A stretch of 64,000 nucleotides of DNA, taken from Branchinecta lynchi (lineage: Eukaryota; Arthropoda; Branchiopoda; Anostraca; Branchinectidae). Below, piece by piece: positions 43,363-54,605 of this stretch. The translations under genes were made by a program, and so were the position numbers. The notes under the pieces were generated by a model, which saw only the letters and a list, made by a program, of their open reading frames with translations, was not told where the DNA came from and did no database searches. Where the stretch lies: assembly GCA_023053575.1 (NCBI GenBank), contig JAKZAP010000004.1:23985252-24049251 (forward strand), written 5' to 3'. Position 1 is the first letter of the stretch; every line of letters starts with the position of its first letter.

Positions 43363-44497
43363 TTTTTGGGATCCCAAAACGTACGTGGAGGGATACCTAT
43401 GACATCGCAAAAGTTGTCCGTCTGTCCGTCCGTCCGTCCGTCTGTAAGCACGATAACTCTCGAAGGAAAATAGATATTTTGATGAAACTTGGTGTGAGGA
43501 TTCGTCTGGTCGTCGGACCAGTCGAGTTCGTAGATCGGCTTTGTAGCCCTACAATTAGGGGTGGGGGTTCAAATTAAGGGACAAACAAAATATTTTTAAA
43601 CAGCTAATGTGATAGTCGATTATGGGTTAAGCATGCTGAACACGATGGTAAAAACCATTTTGTCATCGGACTAGTAGTTCGCCCGGAATCCGGCCAAAAC
43701 CGGAAAGTTTGTTAAAAGTAAAAGTTTTATTTGAAGTTGATTAGATGTTCGATTTAGGGGTAGGAAGACATGCTGAAGACGATGGTCAAAACCATTTTCT
43801 CGACGGATAAGTAGTTCGCCCGGAATCCGGCCCAAACCGGAAAGTTTGTTAAAATTAAAAGTTTTATTTGGAGTTGATTAGGTGTTCGATTTAGGGCAAG
43901 AAGACATGCTGAACACTTACATGAAAATAATTTTCTATCCCGACATGTAGTTCGCCCGGAATCCGGCCAAAACCGGAAAACTGTTAGAAGGTAAAGTTTT
44001 ATTCCTAGTTGATTAGATACGCGATTTACGCGTAAGAAGAGATGCCGAATTCGTGTGTGACAATCATATTTTACCCACACATAAGTTCGACCGGAATCCG
44101 GCTGGAGTCGGAAAATTTGTTATAAGTTAAATTTTTATTTGAAGTTTATTAGATGTTCATCATTGGGGAACAGTAGATACCCTGAGTTCGTTTTTTAGCT
44201 TTCTTTTTTCGCCGGACAAGTAGTTCTGGAGTTCGACCGAAAACCGGGAAATTGGCAGAAGTGGCAGGAAGTTTTTGTCAAAACAGATATGACTTATAGG
44301 GGTAAACACACATGCTGAATCCATATCTGAACTTGGTTTTCTCAGATGATTAGCTATTTTGCCTTGATCTGTTTCTGAATTTTAATTGCAAAAATGTTCA
44401 AGGTGTCTGGCTATGACTGGATCTGGCTAAGACACGACCCAGTTGTCTGGATCAGATATTGAATTTTTGGGATCCCATCGAAACCTTTGGTCTTGTT
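43363..44497 (+). mobile_element. Family A element, complete copy (type copy)
   Basis: 5' end TTTTTGGGATCCCAAAACGT at 43363; (GTCY)n at 43416-43446; ATAACTCTCGAAGG block; ATGAAACTTGGTGTGAGGAT at 43480-43499; then five or six core units. The core carries CGCCCGGAATCCGGCC, AAAACCGGAAAGTTTGTTAA and GACATGCTGAA. The 3' part reads AATTTTTGGGATCCCATCGA, a hairpin AACC-TTT-GGT, and ends CTTGTT at 44497. The flanks CCCG and CAGC show no duplication. The same palindrome GGGATCCC lies near both ends, as sub-terminal inverted repeats. I read it as a HINE/DINE-1-like non-autonomous Helentron; no Rep/helicase gene is present. Confidence 0.8.
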
Positions 44498-44788
44498 CAG
44501 CGTAGTGGTTTTCACTTTCCACTAGACATTTAATGAGTTGCGTTTTGGAGATGACAGGGTATCTGTTACCAAGGTCTAAAGTCGTTCTTGCAGTTATCGT
44601 GGTATCTGATAACACGGTTAGGCATTTTTGCAGTTATCGTGGTATCTGGCCAGTTATCGTGGAATCTGATAGTCAGATACCACGGTCCGACCGTTGTAAC
44701 TGGTCGTGGTATGTGGAAACTCATCTCACTTTCGTCAAGTTTTGTCAGATTGGAGAAAAAAGTTTGGCAATTAGTGATGTGACTGAAT
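44498..44788. repeat. Short GCAGTTATCGTGGTATCTG repeats
   Basis: GCAGTTATCGTGGTATCTG occurs at 44589 and 44630 and in changed form at 44651, with an inverted partner CAGATACCACGG at 44677. ORFs on both strands follow from this palindrome. Confidence 0.55.
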
Positions 44789-46724
44789 ATCACTTTTATG
44801 GCACCTGCCCTTCGGCCAAGTGCCATATAGCGATTGTAATTTCTGTCTGTCAGTCGGTCTGTCGGTTCCGGTTTTGCTAGTTCGGGCACTTCCAGGTAAG
44901 CTAGGACGATGAAACTTGGCAGGCATATCAGGGACCGGGACCAGATTAAATTAGAAATAGTCGCTTCCCCGATCTGGTCATCTGGTGGGGAGTGGAGTTA
45001 GGGGGAATGCGGAAAAATTAGGAAAAAATAGATATTTTTTGCTTCCGAACGGGTGATCGGATCTTAATGAAACTTGATATATGGAAGGTACTCGTGTCTC
45101 AGACGTTTTATTTTAAATCCATACCGGATCCGGTGACTTTGGGGGGAGTTGGAGGGGGAAATCGGAAATCCCGCGAGTTCTTTGCCTCCTGATGTGCTAG
45201 GGCGATGAAAATTGGCAGGCATGTCAGGGACCCGACCAGATTAAATAGGAAATAGTCACTTCCCTGATCCGACCATCTGGGGGGGGGGGGGAGGGGGAAG
45301 CTAAAAATTGAGGTATTTCTTATCTTGCGAACGGGTTATCGGATCTTGATGAAAGTTGATATTTAGGATGACCTCGTGTCTCAGACATCCCACTTTAAAT
45401 CTGGACCGGATCCGATGACACTGGGGGGAGTTGGAGGAGGGAACTGGAAATCTTGAGAACGCTTAGAGTGGACGGATCGGGATGAAACAAGGGGGAAGTG
45501 GGAAGAACAAGCACAGATCATATATACGTCATTGGCATAACCGGACCGGATCCGGGCACTGTGGGGGAATTGGGGGGGGGATCCGGATTTCTAGCGATCC
45601 CGTGTGTTCGGCATACTTCCTGATGTGCTAGGACGATGAAACTTGGAGGAAGGTATGTCAGGGATCCGAACAGATTGACTTGAGAATACTCGTTTCCCCG
45701 ATCCGAAAATCGCGGGGGGAGTGGATGGATGGGGAGTCCGGAATCTAGTGGCATGCATAACTTTTGAATGGGTGATCGGATTTGAATGAAACTTCTTAGG
45801 TGGAAAGAGCAATCGCCTGAGATGTTCAGTGTCAAGTCCGGGTCGGGTCCGATACCTGTGGGGGACGGAGGGGGACCGGAAAACTCAAGAAACACGTAAA
45901 GCAGAGGGATTGGGACGGAACTTAATCGAGAGAACAAGCACTAGGTGTAGATACGAAATTGACTGAGCCAGATGGTTTGGGTGCTCTGTCTGGGGAGTTG
46001 GATTGGGTTTCCTGGAATTCGGGTAGTCGCGAGTTAGAATAGTTCCAGATGTGCTAAGACAACAAAACTTTGCAGGCATAGTAAGGACCCGACTAAGTTG
46101 ACTTAAGAACCTGGTATAACATACCCCCGGAAACTTCCGTTCCTAGATCCGAGCATTTTTGGGGGAGTGAGGGAAGGAAATATGGAAATTGACTTCTGTA
46201 AATTGCGATCGAGTGGTCTGATTCGATTGAAACTTATTGGGTGATAAGAATCGATGACCTAGACATGTAAAACATGCGTTCGAACTATATGCGACCAAGG
46301 TTGGCGGAATTGGGGGGGGGGGACTTTTGTTGACATGTACAAACACCAAACGGATGGACCGAATGGGACGCAAGTTGGACAGTGCCGAGCTTATGCGGCC
46401 TAGTTTTTTGTTCGGCGTCCAAGCCGGATTCGGCCAAGGTAGGGGGGGCGGGGGAATTTGCAGATAGGCTATCCCGATTTCAGTAAAACTTGACGGACGG
46501 GAAGAGGATTTATTGGGCTGAAACTTAGAAGTTTGAACAGTCATGCGCATTTGCTATAGATAATCGAGACGATGCCGGAACTGCTCAGAATTGAGTGAAA
46601 CTAAATATCCTACTTCTGTTTCCGAACCGCATTTTTGGATGGCGGGTATATTTTGTGTCGTTCTCATCGACTTTCTTGTACTGCCTACTCGTAACAAGTG
46701 CCATATGAGATCGTAGCTCTTGTT
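44789..46724 (+). mobile_element. Family C element, complete diverged copy (Helentron-like)
   Basis: 5' region TTTTATGGCACCTGCC, then GTGCCATATAGCG and a GTCT/GTCN microsatellite (CTGTCTGTCAGTCGGTCTGT, 44846-44865). A core with GCTAGGACGATGAAACTTGG at 44903 recurs in diverged form at 45197, 45628 and 46054. Each repeat also has the GGATCCGG...GTGGGGGGAGTTGGA block of the 280-bp unit at 4.6-5.2 kb. The 3' end is AAGTGCCATATGAG, a hairpin and CTTGTT at 46724, nearly identical to 5237-5278. Proline-rich minus-strand ORFs (45518-45937, 46143-46550) are the complement of G-rich repeats and are not genes. Confidence 0.72.
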
Positions 46725-48777
46725 CTTTTGGGATGACTTCGAAAAATGCAATTTCGGCATTTGCCGTTTTTTTGCAGAGCAACAGAGCAAACGCAACTAT
46801 GGATTTGCTGTCGTTGAAAACATTTTCATCTATATCAATCATTAGGGCCTTCCACAGGCAGTGCTTTTACACTCGAATTCTACGTCAAATGTTAGTTGAG
46901 CACTAATTCGCTCATCTACGTCCCTCTCTGCTCGTTCTATACATTCTCATTCCTGAGATTTCGAACTTCCAACGTGATTTCTATCCACCACAACAGCGAT
47001 TCTGATTGCTTCCGAAGAGCGCGTTGATCAGAAATACCAGCTATGCAAGTTTATGCAATGCAAGCGAGGCCAAAAACAGCGTTACGGGATTTTAGAGCTG
47101 TAGAAAGAAAACTCATCCGTATCTAGGAAGAACTAGTCAGCTACTGAATTCGAGCTATATTGCGGCCCTTCTTGGCAAGGGTCCTCTTCAGGCTCGAACC
47201 GCTCAAGCTGGAAAATGAACTTTGTCATATGAACTTGTCATATGTTTAGAGGAACCTAGCCAAGAAGTGCCGAAATATAGCTCGAATGAATTGTAGCTGA
47301 CGTATCCGTTTTGCATTGTCAAACATGATTCGCAGTCAGCTTGAGCTGAAGGAATATTTGTAGCTTACAGAGTTTAACACGAAAACCAAATATTCTATTA
47401 GGTTGATATTGGGACGTTTGATTTAAGGTACGTGCACACAGTCCGATGAGCTTCAGCAAGCGAAATGCTTGCCACTAAACTAGTTTTTCCATTTGTGTCG
47501 TGATTTACTGGATATGCATTTTTGTGTTAACTAGTGGCTTTCATGAGGGGATTGATATTCCTTCAGCCTAAGCTGACAGCGAATCATATTTGACTGTGCA
47601 AAATGGATAAGTCAGCTACATTTTTACTGGAGCCGAAAGAAGAAGAAGAGAAAAGAAAGAAAGAGACGAAACAAGAGAAGGAATTGATACCAGGGGATCT
47701 GGTAATTGGTCACTTGGCTGTACTGAGCGAGAACATTCGTAATTGTTATTCACGGGTATTGGCGAGTGGCTCGCTGTTTTTATTTTAGGCTTTCAATTCT
47801 TCCAAATTTGTTTCAATTTTCGGTTTCTTGTTGGTTTGGTTTCATTGGTTGTTGATCTTCATCCTTTTTTCCTCATTTTCTGTCTGCGCTGAAGAAGGGA
47901 GGCGGTTGTCCTCCCGAAATATTCGCCTTTTATCTCAGTATATTCGTTGGCCTATACCAACCCCATTTTCGTTGGTTTCTTCGTTGATCTTTTGTGGTAA
48001 TTGATCTGTTATGTTAAGAATAAAATGACAAAAGGTCGATTAGAATCTAGAACTCCAACCAGCTGTAAGGTTTCCAAGGTTAACGTCGTTTTTATTTTTA
48101 AACTAAATTTGTCTTCAACACAATCCGCTGCTGAGAGCAAAGACTGAGCGCACACGAAAAATAATCAAATGTAAAATAGCTGAAAAAAAAAATCACACCC
48201 AGCAAAAAATCATTCGCCTACTGAGAGCAATTCACGGTTCCAGTTAAAAAATGATTAACTATATAAAGAAGAAAAACAAAATAGACAAATACGGGAATAA
48301 CTATCGACTAAAGAAACCGTGTCCTTTTTGGACGTGATGGCTGTCCTCTTTCTCTTCGGACTCGGCCCCTGCAAAGCGGCTTCTTTGGTCGCTGTTGGTT
48401 GTGAATCCGACTGAAATTCTTCTGTTCGGACTAAGCTTCTCCGTTCTTCTTCTGTGTCCTAGACACCCTCAGTATCTATCGATGGAAACTGACTTTGTAT
48501 GTTCTCCAATTTGCTCACATTAAGAGCTAACTTGAAATTAGTTCTGATTGTATAGTACATTTATGAGTTGCGAGTGCGAACCAGGAGCTCGCTAATTAAT
48601 CCTATATATGTGTGTACTATATGTGTTTTTGTATAGAAGCATCATTTTCTAAATGAGAAAAATATAGTCGTCTTGTAGCTGGAGTCGAACAAACAACCAG
48701 AAGTAGCCTGTGTGACAAGCACCGTCACATAATTGGCAGTCTGTCCTTGAGGTGCTTACTGAGTTTTTTCTTTCCAG
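46725..48777. other. Intron 2, 3' part; family M relics
   Basis: No gene. Relics of family M occur at about 47105-47325 (GGCCCTTCTTGGCAAGGGTC at 47165, GTAGCTGACGTATCCGTTTT at 47293) and a related ATTTGACTGTGCAAAATGGA at 47588. Charged frames such as 47603-47788 have no domain. The last 100 bp lead into the acceptor of the next TMTC3 exon. Confidence 0.5.
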
Positions 48778-48893
48778 ACTGGCCTCTCTTCGCAGCCGTG
48801 ATTGGTCTGATTTGCATCTCAATGCTTTGCAAAGAACAGGGAATCAGTGTCATCGGTATCTGCATTGTATATGAGCTGTTCGTCCTTCAAAAG
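48778..48893 (+). CDS. TMTC3: TMTC3 internal exon (LCKEQG segment)
   Basis: Acceptor TTTTTTCTTTCCAG ends at 48777; donor GTAATT at 48894. Two bases complete the codon GAC split with the previous exon, then 38 codons follow, leaving in phase 0. The product is (D)WPLFAAVIGLICISMLCKEQ, then GISVIGICIVYELFVLQK. CKEQGI is invariant in TMTC proteins and lies between two membrane segments (AAVIGLICISML and ISVIGICIVYELF). GIC-VYE is the TMTC3 form. The splice phase agrees with the exon at 28945, so no intervening exon is required across the 19,736-bp intron. Confidence 0.93.
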
Positions 48894-50083
48894 GTAATTT
48901 TTCAAATTAGCCGTAATCACCAGTTCAACGCTCCAAGTGGATTAGTTTCTGTCAGTCCCCCAATCGTCTCATAATCAACATTTGTGAAGACATAGTAAAA
49001 AATCCGATCATTAAGGTAGTGGCTAACTTCCACTTTCTACAACTATAAGGCATATGCGAAAGCTCCATTACCTGGGAAGCAGACTGCAGATTTTCTACTC
49101 ATGAGTCTGTAGATATATTTTACTATATCTGTCAATACGTGCTGATGGTGTTGCATGGGGGAATTGACAGAAACTAGTCCGCTTGTACGCGCTGAACATA
49201 ATATGGCCAGTTAGCCGTAAAAACCAGTCATCCCTACCCTCCCTGCAATTTGTATTGGAGAGGAGATTTAGCCTATTCATTTCGTTGGCTCCTCTAACAG
49301 CAGTGGCTTCGCCAGAGTGAATGAATGAATGAATTAATGGTTTATGACACACAGCCCAAGGGCGTAAGTGCCGTAGAAAAGGACAAAGAAATATAAAATA
49401 ATTGCAAAACACTCAACAAATATTTTCCTTAAATGTTCAGTAATTCAGGTAAGAAAGGTAATTTTCCAATCGGAGATCAAAAAATAGAGGAGAGGGCTTC
49501 AAGCGTCTACAATGGGCCGGAAATTAACAAACGGCTGATCAGGTAGTGGTTTCCGCTAGAGCGAAATTACACTAAGGAGTAGCGCCAAAACTTGGAAATC
49601 TGACACACACTCGAAGTCTCAAATAGTTGCGATACTAGCACGACTAGCGATAGAGAACGTCCCTATTTAAATTGAATCAGTCGTGCACCAGTGCTGGCTC
49701 CGATAACTTCATATCCTGAACACAGCAAAAAAAGATACAGCCTCCCCTGTTTCCTCGATGTGTGCAGACCACATCTTAGCTTTTCCAGGAATTTCTAACC
49801 TGCAAGATTGTTTCGCTTTAAAGTTTAACTTAGAAGCAAACTTATTTTTGTGTCATTTACTTGAATACACTGAATTATTTTGATTTTGCAAAGAAAATTT
49901 TTACGGAATAGTAAGAAGGAAGGACAAGTAAGCTACCTTATGGCTACACGGAAATAAATAAAAAACAACCGAATTGAACATCAGTGCCAACGCCAAGTAA
50001 CATTCGGAAAATGTTATACCCTTTTATTCTGTCAGAGCTGAGGACATTCGGGATTCCACCCGACATGGGATCTAGCTTAACCC
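48894..50083. other. TMTC3 intron 3, start; LINE 3' end at 49316-49410
   Basis: In reverse, AATTCATTCATTCATTCACT (49336-49317) is a CATT-type tail. The adjacent 70 nt (ACACAGCCCAAGGGCGTAAG) resemble other 3'UTRs here (for example ACTAAAAGCCCAAGGGCCAT at 60223). Otherwise nothing recognised. Confidence 0.5.
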
Positions 50084-50251
50084 CACTGTAAAAAAAAATC
50101 TTGCAGTATTTGTTACTGGGATTAATATTGTCTCTACTGAGATAAGATTGTTTCTAATTCGGATTAATCTTATCCCAGTAGAGATAAGAATAATCCCAGT
50201 AGCAGATATGCATTTAACTTTAATCCTTTCTCGGAGAAACTTTTTACGGTG
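50084..50251. mobile_element. MITE family G, copy 1
   Basis: Ends CACTGTAAAAA and TTTTTACGGTG. The interior has inverted GGATTAATCTTATC/GATAAGATTAATCC segments and ATCTTGCAGTATTTG. Copy 2 is at 57127-57315. The flanking CCC/CCC could be a 3-bp duplication, as in CACTA-type elements, but copy 2 does not confirm it. Confidence 0.75.
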
Positions 50252-50524
50252 CCCTCAGACGATTTCGCCTGGCGGTGTGAAATGGCACTAGCGAGCAGAT
50301 GGCAACGCTGCTGATACCATCGTATGCTCTCATAATTAAAATAATTTTGCAATCTTAGTGTAAAAGAAGTATCGCCATAAACTTTAGCATTAGATTCGCA
50401 ACTTGTTTTGAAATTAGGATCGAAAATGCAGGAAAGTCTTAACCATGTTCAGATATTTGTAGCCGATATATTCAAATAATTTATACAGCGGATACTTTAG
50501 CTATGATTCTCCATCAGCGATAAT

Positions 50525-50660
50525 TCGGTGATTACAGGTTTGTTTCCTTCCCCGACGTTGACCCAGAAGATTGACAGCCTGACGAGGACCCTTGCCAAGA
50601 AGGGCCGAAATATCGCTGATGAAGAATCGTAGCTGACGTATCCGCTGTATACATGATTTG
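50525..50660 (-). mobile_element. Family M fragment
   Basis: CCTGACGAGGACCCTTGCCA, AGAAGGGCCGAAATATCGCT, GATGAAGAATCGTAGCTGAC and GTATCCG match the right half of 58253-58475. Only one end is present. Confidence 0.65.
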
Positions 50661-52544
50661 AATATATGTTTCATGGGCTCAAAGAATACTTATTTGTAGC
50701 CGAAATTCACGTCATTGGATTCGATTTGCATGCGGCTTTTTTTGAAGTGTGGTATGGTACTGGAGTACTTCTCGTCGAGATATACTGGCCTATTAAGACC
50801 GAACAGGAAACCGGGAACCGGGGATAAACTAAAAGCGTAGTGTGCTTTAGATACCACCACACGCATATCGAAAGCAGGACATGAAAGACAGCTTGACTAT
50901 CTTCACGTGTTCTTAAAAGACGGCCGTTTAGGGAAGGTATTGATATAAAAAAGACCTCTGTACCATGGAACAGTGAAAACAATTGGTATGTTAACCAACT
51001 GTAGTGTTCTGGAAGCGGAAGGCTATTATTCCCGTACTGTTGTCGCCTGTCTGTTACCTCAGTGTCCGGAACTTCACAAATATTTCGACCCCCGATACAG
51101 GCTCTGCTCAGAAAGTGCTGCAACATAGTCGTGGCTATTAAAATCATTAATGATGCGAGTTAAAAGGTTGCCGAAGGCGAGAACAAAACTTTCTCAGGTA
51201 ACGAGTTGTTGCGTGTTTGATTGGCCGTAATTTGGCCAATCAAAGCTACCACTCTCTCCGGCCTTACCCTCGCCGTCGAAAAATCTGAGGGAGGATATCA
51301 CGTAGTGCTGGTGTATTCGCATTTTAGTCCAATCCAAACACTAATGAGAGTTTTTCCGGCGATTCAACAGGGTTTCTAAATCGAAGGTATTAGGGAGGTC
51401 TGTTCGAGGTTGAAATTGCCCAGGTTGATAGTGCGAACACGCGATCAGGGTCAGTAGCTCCCGGACTTGAATTCCTGCCCGGATTTTCAGCACCATCATC
51501 ACTTCCATATGGAAAAGTTGAAATTTGTTCAACTTGATGATGAAAGTGTAGGAAATCCGGCCGGGAATCCTGATCGTGTGTTCGCACTTTGAAATGCGGA
51601 CCTTGTAGCTGCGACTGCTAGAAAAAACTTCTCTCCTCGCTCAGGTCCTGATCGTTTCTTATCTTTTCGTGCAGCGCTTAGTGACAGATTCGTTTTGTGA
51701 CTTTCATCGCCCCAAAAGCTATCGCTGTATGAAGGTGATTCCTTGGGAAGTGTGTGTTGACGTGATAAGGAGCGTGAATATTGGTTCGACTGTCGGATTT
51801 GACGACGCTTCATCGCCCGCCATCTGCTGAGCCACTCTTGCATGGAAAGAGATTGGCGCGTTATAACCGAAAGTCAAACTCGGATAAATTGAGGGGCGTG
51901 TGTGTCTGACAACGTGATTGAGGGCCCTGGAAGTGGCTGGCGGCTAGGGAAAAAGGGCAACAGGTCTTGGGAGGTTCAGTGAACCTCGCCCTGCCGTAAA
52001 ATTACCTTGCGTTTGTGGTCGGTTGAGCGGGGAACGTGCTGCTGACTTGGCGAAAGGATAAGTTTTGATTGCGAACTCCCGTTGTGAGGTGGAGTTACTT
52101 CAGGGAAGGGTTACCAACAACTTGCCAGGTCAGAAGCGTGACGCATGTTTTGTAATGAGCGTTTCTAGGTTAATCAGATTTGTTGACTCGGCTGAGATAG
52201 ATAGGTATGTACTTTATGAATGAATTGATCAATGATTTGTTTGCTCACAGAAGCCACCAGACCATACTGTACTAGCACAATGTGAACATCACGTTATATA
52301 GGCTACACTGCTTCTTCATTAAAACGAAATTTTTCCGGTGTTTACAAGCTAACTTGAGGAACTTCCCAACATTTCTTATTTCTTTATAATCTTTGCTTCC
52401 CATCATTACTAATCCATTTCTGATCTATTCCTATAAAAAAAAACCTCCTTCCTTAGCCTATAGCCTATAAAAACGACCTTTCACAAGATCGGCTGCCGAG
52501 CTTGTCATTTTTGTCAAGTATCATACATTATAAACACAGATACT
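50661..52544. other. Intron 3; one foldback at 51440-51592
   Basis: GTGCGAACACGCGATCAGG at 51440 is mirrored by CCTGATCGTGTGTTCGCAC at 51569. ATTTTCAGCACCATCATCA is partly mirrored nearer the centre, so a foldback of about 150 bp is present. Frames at 50707-51147 and 51341-51843 have no recognisable domain. Confidence 0.45.
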
Positions 52545-52930
52545 TTTTTATTTATTTATTTGTGATCTGCTTTTGGCATAGCGCCGGAGTTTGAGTAAAA
52601 TATACAAAGTCAAATACACATATTAAAACACTAAACAATGTAAATAAACATGACTAAATTATTTTCATGTAGTTTCAGGACACACTACATCGTAGATATC
52701 CTGCCAAAGTTCTATGAATTATGTAGCAGGTAGAGATACAAGAATTACTGGTCACGTTTGCGCCTTCCATCTGTAACAGGTCTTCGGTAATGTTCAAGGT
52801 AATGGTGGCATCTGCAGTAAATCGGGAGAATAGAAAATGTTTCGAATCCGGCCCTATACTCGTCAAAAAAAGGTAAAGAAAAGCTTTGCACCGGCTTTCA
52901 TTTTTGTCGACAAACATTTATTCTAAAATA
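52545..52930 (-). other. Possible retroposed 3' end, minus strand
   Basis: Starts with TTTTTTATTTATTTATTTGT (reverse tail of AAAT units) and GTGATCTGCTTTTGGCATAG. The 80-codon minus frame 52917-52675 (TLNITEDLLQMEGANVTSNS) is not recognised. Could be a LINE C-terminus; weak. Confidence 0.3.
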
Positions 52931-52956
52931 AAAAAAAAATGTAGTGTTTTTGCTTA

Positions 52957-54605
52957 TTTTTGGGATTCTGTGACTTCGAAAAAGTTGTCCGTCTGTCCGT
53001 ACCTGTGCTGACGGGAACGTCAGTTCCCTTCTCTCGAAGGGAACGAGATATTTTGATGAAACTTGGTGTGAGGGTTCGTTTGGTCGTCGGACCAGTCAAG
53101 TTCGTAGATGGGCTTTGTAGCTCTACGTTTAGGGGTGGGGGAGGGGATTCAAATTAAGGGACAAACAAAATATTTTGAAACAGCTAATGTGATAGTCGAT
53201 TATGGGGTAAGAAGACATGCTGAACACGATGGTGAAAACTATTTTGTCATCGGACAAGTAGTTCGCCCGGAATCCGGCCAAAACCGGAAAGTTTGTTGAA
53301 AGTAAAAGTTTTATTTGAAGTTGATTAGATGTTCGATTTAGAGGTAGGAAGTCCGATGTGTGGTAAAATTAATGAATGTATATTCCATTTAATGTGTGAG
53401 TGTCAGGAGTTAAAAGACCTGAGGAAGGAAATATTTGGGGAAATGATTTGGGGGGAGGAAAGGTTTAAACAAATTTTGAAAAGTAGAAGTTTTAGAGATA
53501 TAAGAAATTTGGGAAGATTCCTAAAGGTAGCCATGATTCACAGGGAAAGTTTTTTGTAAATAGTGGTTGCGGCTATGGTTTCGTTTTTGTGTTGTTTTCT
53601 TGTTTCCATGGCCCTTTGTGCTTTTCCGGAAATAAATCTTATCTTATCATGCTGAAGACAATGGTGAAAATTATTTTCTCGACGAACAAGTATTTCGCCC
53701 GGAATCCGTCCCAAACCGGAAAGTTTGTTGAAAGTAAAAGTTTTATTTGAAATTGATTAGATGTTCGATTTAGGGGTAGGAAGACATGCTGAAGACGATG
53801 GTGAAAACTATTTTCTCGACGGACAAGTAGTTCGCCCGGAATCCGGCCCAAACCGGAAAGTTTGTTGAAAGTAAAAGTTTTATTTGAAGATGATTAGATG
53901 TTTGATTTAGAGGTAGGAAGACATGCTGAAGACGATGGTTAAAACTATTTTCTCGACCGACAAGTATTTCGACCGGAATCCGGCCCAAACCGGAAAGTTT
54001 GTCAAAATTAAAAGTTTTATTTGGAGTTGATTAGATGTTCGGTTTAGGGCAAGAAGACATGCTGAACACTTATGTGAAAACAATTTTCTACCCGGACATG
54101 TAGTTCGTCCGGAATCCGGCCAAAACCGGAAATCTGTTGGAAGTCAAAGTTTTATTTCTAGTTGATTAGATAAGCGATTTAGGGGTAAGAAGAGATGCTG
54201 AGTCCCTGTATGACAATCATATTTTACCCGGACATATAGTTCGACCGGAATCCGGCTGGAATCGGAAAATTTGTTATAAGCTAAATTTCTATTTGAAGTT
54301 GATTAGATGTTCATTACTGGGGAAAGAAGATACCCTGATTTCGGCCGGTACCGGGAAATTGGCAGAAGTGGCAGGAAGTTTTCGTCAAAACAGATATGAC
54401 TTATAGGGGTAAACACACATGCTGAATCCAAATCTGAACTTGGTTTTCTCAGGTGATTAGCTATTTGGCCTTAATTCTGTTTCTGAATTTTAATTGTAAA
54501 AATGTTCAAGGAGTCTGGCGAATACTGGATCTGGCTAATACAAGATCCAGTTGTCTGGATCAGATATTGAATTTTTGGGATCCCATCGAAACCTTTGGTC
54601 TTGTT
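52957..54605 (+). mobile_element. Family A element, complete copy with LINE fragment inside
   Basis: 5' end TTTTTGGGATTCTGTGAC (palindrome decayed), short GTCCGTCTGTCCGT microsatellite at 52987, ATGAAACTTGGTGTGAGGGT, then cores closely matching 43363-44497. 3' end TTTTTGGGATCCCATCGAAA at 54573-54592, hairpin, CTTGTT at 54605. The repeated minus-strand ORFs starting MGRIP are the core unit. The LINE piece at 53352-53648 interrupts one core. Confidence 0.8.
53352..53648 (+). pseudogene. LINE ORF2 C-terminus with (TTATC)n tail, inserted in family A
   Basis: The frame reads PMCGKINECIFHLMCECQEL, then KDLRKEIFGEMIWGEERF, ending FLKVAMIHRESFL at 53559. The C-x2-C...H-x3-C-x-C pattern is the zinc cluster of LINE ORF2 C-termini. 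A short 3'UTR with AATAAA ends CTTATCTTATC at 53648. The uninterrupted core reads TAGGAAGACATGCTG; here AC is missing, so there is no target duplication and a 2-bp loss. Confidence 0.82.

Noticed and set aside
44533..44889. ORFs of 107-115 codons on both strands across the same bases
   Set aside because: Produced by a local palindrome of GCAGTTATCGTGGTATCTG repeats. No recognisable domain.
45518..46550. Proline-rich minus-strand ORFs that look like low-complexity secreted proteins
   Set aside because: They are the complement of the G-rich GTGGGGGGAGTTGGAGGGGG blocks of family C. The same frames appear at 4917-5258 for the same reason.
48680..48760. tRNA-like segment on the minus strand just before the TMTC3 exon (GGTTGTTTGTTCGACTCCAG resembles a T arm)
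   Set aside because: No complete acceptor, D and anticodon stems could be folded with correct spacing. At most a tRNA-derived relic.
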